DNA of 36,295 nt from an uncultured Bacilli bacterium (GTDB lineage Bacteria; Bacillota_I; Bacilli_A; Izemoplasmatales; UBA1188): positions 79,018 to 115,312 of the forward strand of contig CAJOMC010000003.1 in NCBI GenBank assembly GCA_905235635.1, written 5' to 3'. The position numbers were made by a program, and so were the translations under genes. The notes under the pieces were generated by a model. The model was not told where the DNA came from, did no database searches, and was given only the letters and a program-made list of their open reading frames with translations. Every line of letters starts with the position of its first letter. The first letter of the stretch is position 1. This document shows positions 29,494-36,295 of this stretch, piece after piece.

Positions 29494-32340
29494 ATGAAAG
29501 GGATTAAGAAAATATTATTTCTATGTATTTTATCTTTAGCTACACTTGCCTGTGTATCATGTTTTCATAAACCTGGAGATGGCACTAAAAGAGCAATTCC
29601 AAGTGGCAGCACTCTTGATTCTACCTATGATTTAATTTCATTGTCCGATTTAACATTTAATGGAAAAGCAAATCAAGAAGTTATAAGAGAGAATAAAAAT
29701 ACAGAACTTACATTTGATAGACAAGATCCCGAAGGCTCTCTTGTTTTTAGATTTAAATATGATGTGATAGACAATAACTCATCTGACTCTAATGCATTTA
29801 GAATCCATTTTGATGTCGCTGATGATATGTGGAATAGTGACGCATCCGTTTGGTTTAGAGGTGATGGCATATATCTTGCTTATTATAATGGAGAAAAATT
29901 CACGTGGAATAAAACTAGTGCACTCAAACTTGGAATGCACGAGATAGAAATGGGTATGATTGCCCTCTTTAACAATAGTAATGAACCAACAGGTAATTAT
30001 TATCTTTACTATAAACTAGATGGAGTTGAAAAAGATTCTTACGTAAATCCATATGATTTAAGTAAGATGAACGGAGATATGTTTATTAACTTTAGTGAAG
30101 GCAACACTCAAAATAAACTATATGATATCTCTCATATTGATGGACCATATGAGATACCTGATAGAATATCAGTTAAAGATTTATTATATGATTCACTTAC
30201 CGTTGGTGAATCTATAGTATTAAATGAGCACCATAAATATTCCTACAATGCGAGTGCTGAACATAATTCCGTAGTATTTACTTTCCTCTATGACGCAAAA
30301 ACTCCATCTACTATAGATTGTCAGTTTCATTTTGAGAATGGATGGATAGTTAGTTCACATGGTGGTATTTTTTGGTTAAGAGATGATAAGAATAGAATAT
30401 CTAAAGAAGGTGAAGGATACTATGAAACAGAGCCATTTACAAAAACTGGAATCTATGAAGTAACACTCACTAAACTATACATTATATCAGGTGATAATCA
30501 AGGAAAATATTATCTATCACTAACTATAGATGGAGTAAAGAAACTAGAATATATTCAATCTGATATGCCTCTATCCAATTACATCTTCACTACTGGTGAT
30601 AATCATGACTCAATATATGACATTAGTTATATGCCAGTTTCTCTTGATACTGATTTATATTTATATAAATATGATCCTTCAATGAGTGGTATTGAATTTA
30701 GCGCAAACTTAAGAAAAGATATCTCACTTTATCATGAATTAAGTGAAGTAGGATTTATGATTTACCCTCAAGATGATCCTAGTGATGCAACTAAAGTCCA
30801 AGGCAAAATAAAAGAAAGTGGCAATAACTATATTATTAAAGCTGCGCTTGTCGCACTAGATAATGAAAATATTACTCGTAAATATTCTTGTAAATTATAT
30901 TACACCATGAAAAATTTTAAAGGTGTAGCTAAAACATATTATACAAAAGCTATAACCTCATCATTTTATGATGAAATGGAGGATTTATCTGGTTTAATTG
31001 AAAAATATAGAAATGCCTTAAACGAAATTAAGTCTAAGGTATTAAATGTTACACTTAATCCTCATACTTGTAGCGCAACTAATGCTTTAGTTAGTGGTTC
31101 ATTCTCTTCAAATTCAATTACATTAACTGGCTCAAATTCTTTATACGCATCATTTGTGCTTAATGGAGAAGCACTATCTGAAAATAAAAGAATAATGGTT
31201 GGTTATAGGTATTATAATGTATCTTTATCTTCTAATAAAATTACTCTAACTAAACAAACAAAGAAAATGATATATGGCGGTTCTGAACACTTTGTGGAGC
31301 TTAACTCTGGTCATGATGAGAAGATGACCGCAGCGAATCTTTCACCAATGGCTTTAGATTTAGGACTTAAGACAATAAGAATAGATGTTAATTTCGGTAG
31401 ATTATTTAATCTAGCTCAGGATAACACGCTTACAGTTAATTATGGATATTTATCTACTGTAGAAAGTGTAATGGAAGAGCTTAAAACAAATGGTGGTATA
31501 ACTGACTTCTTAGTGGTTGTTCAAACTATACTTCCATATGGATTTAAGAATTGGCAAAATAAACCGTGGACAGATAAAACTGCGCCAAATCCAGATACTA
31601 ATCCAGATGAGTACCTCAAGTGGCTTAATCTTAACTATGAAGCTATGAGACTAACTGCGGAACTTTTACCAGAAATACATTACTTTGAAGCATGGAATGA
31701 GCCTGAAATTATGAGTGAAGAAAATGGACCACTCGCAAGGCCAGATGGCTCAAATTATACAGTTACTGAGAAAGCAAAAATATTAACTGATTTAATGTAT
31801 TATTTCAATAAAGCGATAAAAGAAGTTAACCCTAAGAATATGTTAACATCTCCATCACTTTGTTGTGCACAAAAGACTGATGGTGACTTTGATACCTCGT
31901 CACCTGCCTTCTTAAGAGCTTTATACCAACAGATTGCTGACTCAACTCCAGTTACTGGATATATACTTGTTGATACAAATCCTGATAACTATTTCCAAAT
32001 TATTAATACTCACCCATACCTTGAACGTGGCACAACACAGAGTAACTGGAGTAGTTTCATGAATGAGTTCCATCAAGCATCAGTAGATTTCGCTCATTGT
32101 GGAGTAGAAATCTGGATTACAGAGTTTGGTTTCCCTAAGGATACGTTCACAAACCGTTACTATTTTACTTATGTATTAGGCCAAGCAGATAACCTTGAGT
32201 TCCTCACAAGAATATATTTCTATAAGATACATGATTATACTGATAAGATAGATAGTCATAGATGGGGGCTATATGATTATGATGGAAACATCAAACAAAT
32301 AGGCACAACCGTCAAGAACTATATAAAGTCCCATAGTTAA
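29494..32340 (+). CDS. Lipoprotein with two ISVxDL modules and a C-terminal clan GH-A glycosidase
   Basis: The protein has 948 aa. ATG 29494 is preferred over GTG 29488 because AGGGGAG is then 5-6 bases upstream. The signal peptide carries TLAC (Cys20) and VSC (Cys23), either of which may be lipidated. Two modules follow: ISLSDLTFNG (from about residue 48) and ISVKDLLYDS (from about 224). They are of the type found in the 1795- and 1878-aa proteins. Next is a small beta-sandwich domain (about 388-495). The enzyme domain has WNEP with Glu736 (acid/base), NTHPYL, and WITEFG with Glu877 (nucleophile), matching the 433-aa lipoprotein at 3093. It looks like that enzyme with binding modules added. 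The substrate is unknown. It is probably co-transcribed with the next gene, 18 bp away. Confidence 0.8.
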   Translation: MKGIKKILFLCILSLATLACVSCFHKPGDGTKRAIPSGSTLDSTYDLISLSDLTFNGKANQEVIRENKNTELTFDRQDPEGSLVFRFKYDVIDNNSSDSNAFRIHFDVADDMWNSDASVWFRGDGIYLAYYNGEKFTWNKTSALKLGMHEIEMGMIALFNNSNEPTGNYYLYYKLDGVEKDSYVNPYDLSKMNGDMFINFSEGNTQNKLYDISHIDGPYEIPDRISVKDLLYDSLTVGESIVLNEHHKYSYNASAEHNSVVFTFLYDAKTPSTIDCQFHFENGWIVSSHGGIFWLRDDKNRISKEGEGYYETEPFTKTGIYEVTLTKLYIISGDNQGKYYLSLTIDGVKKLEYIQSDMPLSNYIFTTGDNHDSIYDISYMPVSLDTDLYLYKYDPSMSGIEFSANLRKDISLYHELSEVGFMIYPQDDPSDATKVQGKIKESGNNYIIKAALVALDNENITRKYSCKLYYTMKNFKGVAKTYYTKAITSSFYDEMEDLSGLIEKYRNALNEIKSKVLNVTLNPHTCSATNALVSGSFSSNSITLTGSNSLYASFVLNGEALSENKRIMVGYRYYNVSLSSNKITLTKQTKKMIYGGSEHFVELNSGHDEKMTAANLSPMALDLGLKTIRIDVNFGRLFNLAQDNTLTVNYGYLSTVESVMEELKTNGGITDFLVVVQTILPYGFKNWQNKPWTDKTAPNPDTNPDEYLKWLNLNYEAMRLTAELLPEIHYFEAWNEPEIMSEENGPLARPDGSNYTVTEKAKILTDLMYYFNKAIKEVNPKNMLTSPSLCCAQKTDGDFDTSSPAFLRALYQQIADSTPVTGYILVDTNPDNYFQIINTHPYLERGTTQSNWSSFMNEFHQASVDFAHCGVEIWITEFGFPKDTFTNRYYFTYVLGQADNLEFLTRIYFYKIHDYTDKIDSHRWGLYDYDGNIKQIGTTVKNYIKSHS

Positions 32341-32358
32341 TAGAGGAGATAGAATATT

Positions 32359-34641
32359 ATGAAGAAACATACTTTTAGAATAATTATTACCCTATTAATT
32401 ATAGCTTTAGGATTAGTCATACTACCTTACTTAAGTAGGGTAAATGCTGCATCAAATCAGTTAAATGCAGGAGCTAAAATTAGCCTTCAAAGTTTTAATA
32501 AAAACCTTGATAATATCAACATTAAAATTGAGTTTACTACAAATGTAAACTTAGATGGTGCAAATAATGCGCTTCTTGTGGGCATTATATCAAATGATGA
32601 AACTTTACTTACTGATCAAAGATTTATTGGTTCTAGTACCTTAAGTGGCTTATATGATGAAGATGATACCGTACTTGTATTAGAAAATGCCCCATCAACA
32701 ATTGGAACTAAAGTTAAAAATGGTGGTTATTATACATATACATTTGAAACAAAAGACTTTACTGTAGTTGATAGTACTACTAATGTTGGATACTTTGTGG
32801 TAATAGCCCAAAAAGGAACTCTAATAAATGTTCAGCTATCAGTAACTGAAGTTAAATATTCTGTGAGATTTGGAGAAAAAGCACCAGTGCTTTATTCATA
32901 CAATGAATTGATTGAAGCACCCGAAACTACATACTTTATGGAAATAAATGGTCACTATCCCCTAAATTCATGGGTTGGTGATGATTCAAGTGAATTTATA
33001 GAGGGAAGCACTTACACAACCAAAGATATAGTTTATAGAGCTAATAAATTACCGCTTCAAGCCCACAACTGGGAACATATAGATGAAGATTACGCAATAA
33101 GAGGACATAATGGCGTTTTAGCCCACGATATTTGTTCTATATGCGGCGCAATAAGAATAGATAATAACTCACAAAGTCTTTCTAACACAGAAGATTTAAA
33201 TACAACTCATATTTGTGAATATGATGTTTCATTCGATTGGAGTAATGCATTAAATCCTGGAGATAAACCTCATATTATCTATATTTGTCAAGATGAGCTT
33301 TGTGGATATTCTTATAAAGTTAATTCAAGTGATATAGTAATGACTATAAAAGATGGTTCTTTAATTGAACCTACATTTGATAAAGAAGGCTCTGTGATAT
33401 ATGTCGCAAGCACAACTTATGAGAATAAAATAGCGAGTGACGAGAAGTCTTATATACTTCCAAAATCAACACATAAGTTAACCTTCATTGAGGCAGTTCT
33501 ACCAACTTGTACAACTGATGGAAACGTTCAATATTTCCATTGTAATGAATGTGGTAAGAACTTTAGTGATATTGAAGCTAAATATGAATTATTAAGTATT
33601 ATAGATCCCCGTCATCATTCATTAACTCATATTGATAAGGTAGATTCAACATGTACTATAAATGGTATAATCGAACATTATCATTGTTCAGTATGTAATA
33701 AGAATTTCGGTGATGAAAAGGGAATTAATGAGATTAATGATATAAATATTTGTGCTCACCACAATTTAACTCATATTGATAAAGTAGATGAAACTTGTAC
33801 AACTGATGGAAGAATTGAATGTTATCATTGTACTATATGTGATAAGAACTATAGCGATTCTTTAGGGCAAATAGAAATATTCGATGTAAGAATTCCTAAA
33901 CATCATAATTTAATATATCATGATGGAGTAGAAGCATCTTGTACTACAGGTGGAAATATTGACTACTATGAATGTTTAATGTGTGGTAAATGCTTTAGTG
34001 ATATTAGCGCTCAAAATGAGCTTGATACAACTAGTATTAAGCCTGAACACTTATTAACCCATCATGATGCAAAAGAAGCTACATGTATCGAAGATGGCAA
34101 TATAGAATATTATGAGTGTAGTAAATGCCATAAACTATTTAGTGATAGTGAAGGAACTAAAGTTTTATCTAGTGTAATACTAAAAGGTGGACATATATTT
34201 ACCCATTATAATAAAGTAGATGCAACATGCACAACTGAAGGGAATATAGAATATTATCACTGTAGTGTATGTGGAAAGAATTTTGATAAAGAATCAAATA
34301 AATTAGATAGTGTTATAATACCCGCTACACATAGCCTTATAAAATATATTGCTACAGATGCTACATGTGAAACAGATGGAAATATAGAATATTATCATTG
34401 TAGTGTATGTGGTAAAAACTTTAGAGATCAGGGTGGTAAACTCGAAGTAGAAGATATAGTAATACATGCGATAGGGCACCAATATGGAACTGACGGAAGA
34501 TGTACAGTATGCGGTAAAAATAAGCCAAATCAAGGCGGTTCTGGTTGTTTCTCAGTTATTTCTTCCTTCTCATTACTTCCTATATTTGCTGCAAGCTTTA
34601 TTATAATAGTGAAGAAGAAAAAAGAAAATAATGTAGAATAA
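32359..34641 (+). CDS. Surface protein with seven Cys-rich repeats and Gly-Cys/Lys4 anchor
   Basis: The protein has 760 aa. The signal peptide ends at VNA (residue 30). A beta-rich N-terminal domain (about 35-175) shows no recognised family. An InlB-like piece and one degenerate CSICG unit follow. Seven full Cys repeats (about 372-705) and a short last copy (GRCTVCGKN) precede Gly729-Cys730, a hydrophobic segment and KKKKENNVE. The repeats share TCT[TE]xG, Y[HE]C..C and K.F.D with the 1795-aa protein. The ISVxDL modules are absent here; they are in the adjacent lipoprotein instead. GAGGAG precedes the ATG. It is likely a wall-spanning stalk or adhesin paired with the upstream glycosidase. No enzymatic motif was seen. 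Confidence 0.75.
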   Translation: MKKHTFRIIITLLIIALGLVILPYLSRVNAASNQLNAGAKISLQSFNKNLDNINIKIEFTTNVNLDGANNALLVGIISNDETLLTDQRFIGSSTLSGLYDEDDTVLVLENAPSTIGTKVKNGGYYTYTFETKDFTVVDSTTNVGYFVVIAQKGTLINVQLSVTEVKYSVRFGEKAPVLYSYNELIEAPETTYFMEINGHYPLNSWVGDDSSEFIEGSTYTTKDIVYRANKLPLQAHNWEHIDEDYAIRGHNGVLAHDICSICGAIRIDNNSQSLSNTEDLNTTHICEYDVSFDWSNALNPGDKPHIIYICQDELCGYSYKVNSSDIVMTIKDGSLIEPTFDKEGSVIYVASTTYENKIASDEKSYILPKSTHKLTFIEAVLPTCTTDGNVQYFHCNECGKNFSDIEAKYELLSIIDPRHHSLTHIDKVDSTCTINGIIEHYHCSVCNKNFGDEKGINEINDINICAHHNLTHIDKVDETCTTDGRIECYHCTICDKNYSDSLGQIEIFDVRIPKHHNLIYHDGVEASCTTGGNIDYYECLMCGKCFSDISAQNELDTTSIKPEHLLTHHDAKEATCIEDGNIEYYECSKCHKLFSDSEGTKVLSSVILKGGHIFTHYNKVDATCTTEGNIEYYHCSVCGKNFDKESNKLDSVIIPATHSLIKYIATDATCETDGNIEYYHCSVCGKNFRDQGGKLEVEDIVIHAIGHQYGTDGRCTVCGKNKPNQGGSGCFSVISSFSLLPIFAASFIIIVKKKKENNVE
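33472..34530 (+). repeat. Cys-rich tandem repeats in the 760-aa protein (seven units plus truncated copy)
   Basis: Units of 46-49 aa start with H-x-L and contain one Cys in TCT and two in CxxC. One unit (SCTTGG...CLMCGKC) has an extra Cys. DNA identity between units is lower than in the 17018-17450 array, so this set is older or is not being homogenised. Confidence 0.85.
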
Positions 34642-34686
34642 AGTCTAAAACGTATGCATAATTATTTAAAATAGACAGGTGATTAT

Positions 34687-35331
34687 ATGAATGAAAGTAA
34701 ATTAAGTGGCAAAAGAATTACATTTTTAGGTGATAGTATAACTGAGTCTTGTGGAGCATCCAGCAAGGAAAAAGGTTTCGTCTATCGCTTAAGAGATAAG
34801 ACAAATGCAATAGTTGCTGAACTTGGTATTGGCGGGACAAGAATCGCTTATAAAAAAAGTCCAACTATAAATGATCCTATCTTTGATACTTTCTTTGAGA
34901 CAAGACTATATCAAATACCAAAAGATAGCGAAATAATAGTTGTATTTGGTGGAACAAATGATTTTGACCGTGGTGACGCCCCACTTGGTAAACTAGGTGA
35001 TAGTACTATATATACATTTTATGGAGCATTGCATTCCTTAATTAATAGAATAAAATTGTTTTTCCCTGAATCAAAGATAATATTCGCAACTCCAATTCAT
35101 CGTGAAATAGAAATTAGTGATAAGGGCGAGTTAGTTGATTTTGTTAACGCTATTAAAGATGTATGTTTAGGATATCATATCCCTGTGATAGACCTATATA
35201 ATCTATATAATATTTATCCTTCAAGAGAAGAAGATAAACTAAAATATGTTCCTGATGGACTTCATCCAAATGATTTGGGGCACGATCTTCTATCTGATAT
35301 ATTTATTAAAGAACTAGAAAAACTAGTTTAA
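34687..35331 (+). CDS. SGNH/GDSL-family hydrolase (esterase), cytoplasmic
   Basis: The protein has 214 aa with no signal peptide. The four SGNH blocks are visible: FLGDSIT with the nucleophile Ser17, GIGG (block II glycine), GGTND with Asn91, and PDGLHPN with Asp190 and His193. The length is typical of small carbohydrate or acyl esterases (deacetylases) of this superfamily. It probably removes acetyl or other acyl groups from imported sugars in this glycan locus (inferred). The start follows CAGGTGATT, 45 bp after the Cys-repeat gene, so it may belong to the same transcript. A canonical terminator begins 20 bp after the stop. Confidence 0.85.
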   Translation: MNESKLSGKRITFLGDSITESCGASSKEKGFVYRLRDKTNAIVAELGIGGTRIAYKKSPTINDPIFDTFFETRLYQIPKDSEIIVVFGGTNDFDRGDAPLGKLGDSTIYTFYGALHSLINRIKLFFPESKIIFATPIHREIEISDKGELVDFVNAIKDVCLGYHIPVIDLYNLYNIYPSREEDKLKYVPDGLHPNDLGHDLLSDIFIKELEKLV

Positions 35332-35350
35332 AAGTATAAATTCTAACAAA

Positions 35351-35378
35351 GCATTCAGACCTTGCTGAATGCTTTTTT
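35351..35378 (+). terminator. Canonical rho-independent terminator
   Basis: An 8-bp perfect stem GCATTCAG/CTGAATGC, six-base loop and six T's (35373-35378). The T-run overlaps the stop codon of the convergent RhuM-like gene at 35377. Confidence 0.9.
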
Positions 35379-36295
35379 ACTTTACATCAGACAACAATAC
35401 CTCTATATCAAAATCTTCTAATTTAGATATAATAAATCTCTTTTTGCCTATACTATTTAAGGATGTACCTATACTATATGCAGTATCATCTATGATGATG
35501 AATCTATCATGAAATATATCTGTGTTTATTATTGTTACATTGCTTTTTAAATTATCTTTTTCTTTATTAATATATGAAGATTTATAAGTATATATAGTAA
35601 TAGGCACTTTAATATTTGAGAGTAGTTCTAATGTAAAACTATCTGAATATTGATCTATAATAATTATTCTTGTTTTAGCTAAAAAGAATAATTTCACAAT
35701 TATAGAATATGGTTTTAATATGTCATCTTCAAGCATAACTACATTTTTTGGAATATATACTTTATCTTCTAAGTTATCTAATCTATTCTTAACATCAATC
35801 ATATCGGCTTCAAGATTTAATATATTAGACTGATATGCGATAAGCCTATTTTTGTTTATCGCATATCCATTTAATAAATATTGTTTTAATATAGAATTGG
35901 CCCACTTACGGAATATGATTCCATTTTTGCTATTGATACGATATCCTAGTGATATAATCATATCCAGGTTATACATATTAGTGTTTCTTTGAACTTCACG
36001 GCCGTTTTCAATTTGAACTTGCAAAATTTCTTTGCAAGTTGCCCCTTTTTCAAGTTCATTTTGCAAATAAATATTATTAATATGGTAATCAAGATTTTGT
36101 CTTGTAGTATCGAATAATATAGTTATTTGTTCCTTAGTTAACCATACTGTATCTTCGTTGGGTGATACTGTAACACTTAAGTTAAAATCGCCATCATTAA
36201 ATTCAACTAATTCATATCTTTTACCGCTAGATATAGCCATATTTTCATAATCATTATTACCATATAATTTATAGAATAATGAATCGCACCAATCT
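35377..36295 (-). CDS. RhuM-family protein with PLD-like C-terminal domain (5' end outside window)
   Basis: The frame stays open from the stop at 35377 to the window edge. Upstream of the Met at 36240 it encodes 18 more residues (DWCDSLFYKLYGNNDYEN), so that Met is probably internal and the gene is partial. The RhuM core is clear: WLTKEQITILFDTTRQNLDYHINNI, then NTNMYNLDMIISLGYRINS and FRKWANSILKQYLLNGYAIN. A short coiled-coil-like linker leads to a C-terminal domain with FHDRFIIIDD...GTSLNS, resembling half of a phospholipase-D/HKD site, as in some ORF6N and RhuM proteins. RhuM proteins are associated with genomic islands and phage-like regions and their function is not established. The gene converges on the SGNH gene and shares its terminator. 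Confidence 0.82.
   Translation of the reverse strand, partial: DWCDSLFYKLYGNNDYENMAISSGKRYELVEFNDGDFNLSVTVSPNEDTVWLTKEQITILFDTTRQNLDYHINNIYLQNELEKGATCKEILQVQIENGREVQRNTNMYNLDMIISLGYRINSKNGIIFRKWANSILKQYLLNGYAINKNRLIAYQSNILNLEADMIDVKNRLDNLEDKVYIPKNVVMLEDDILKPYSIIVKLFFLAKTRIIIIDQYSDSFTLELLSNIKVPITIYTYKSSYINKEKDNLKSNVTIINTDIFHDRFIIIDDTAYSIGTSLNSIGKKRFIISKLEDFDIEVLLSDVK

Noticed and set aside
1-36295. Insertion sequences, tRNA or rRNA genes
   Set aside because: No transposase motifs, terminal inverted repeats with target duplications, or RNA gene signatures were seen on either strand.

Overview
The window is AT-rich DNA from what looks like an uncultured, gut-type member of the Bacillota. It resembles Bacilli of the Erysipelotrichales, RF39 or Acholeplasmatales kind, but that placement is inferred from composition and gene style only. 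Shine-Dalgarno sites are strong and genes are tightly packed. Very large secreted proteins are anchored by a hydrophobic C-terminus. Trp is TGG and TGA is used as a stop, so the standard bacterial code fits. Almost every gene is about taking glycans apart outside or inside the cell.

Region 1 (1-18000, + strand) is probably one long operon. It holds the end of a sugar ABC permease, an anchored beta-sandwich surface protein (908 aa), a lipoprotein clan GH-A glycosidase (433 aa), a 1878-aa surface protein carrying two different phosphatase domains, a cytoplasmic GH38 alpha-mannosidase whose expected start codon reads ACG, and a 1795-aa surface protein built of six jelly-roll-like modules and 13 Cys-rich repeats. 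It closes with a strong hairpin terminator.

Region 2 (18036-23913) starts with an orphan AbrB-type antitoxin gene that has a consensus promoter and a palindromic operator. A minus-strand operon (GH78 rhamnosidase, ROK kinase, SIS isomerase) is transcribed toward it. A 332-bp intergenic region carries two different 23-bp tandem repeats in front of a DUF4143-type ATPase gene.

Region 3 (23924-29349, + strand) is an overlapping operon that appears to begin with a leaderless ABC ATPase. The ATPase has a changed Q-loop and signature motif. Three small membrane proteins follow (one DUF624-like), then a GH127-like Zn-thiolate glycosidase and a lipoprotein metallophosphatase.

Region 4 (29443-36295) repeats the theme of region 1: a lipoprotein with two of the same modules and a clan GH-A glycosidase, a second Cys-repeat anchored protein, and an SGNH esterase. 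A minus-strand RhuM-like gene that runs off the window closes the region.

The likely division of labour is as follows. Surface phosphatases and glycosidases trim a decorated, perhaps phosphorylated, mannose- or rhamnose-containing glycan. ABC transporters import the pieces. Cytoplasmic GH38, GH78, GH127-like, SGNH, ROK and SIS enzymes finish the job. The strongest novelty candidates are the shared Gly-Cys plus Lys4 C-terminal anchor on four proteins, the Cys-rich tandem repeats, the ACG start, the 23-bp repeat arrays and the unusual ABC cluster.
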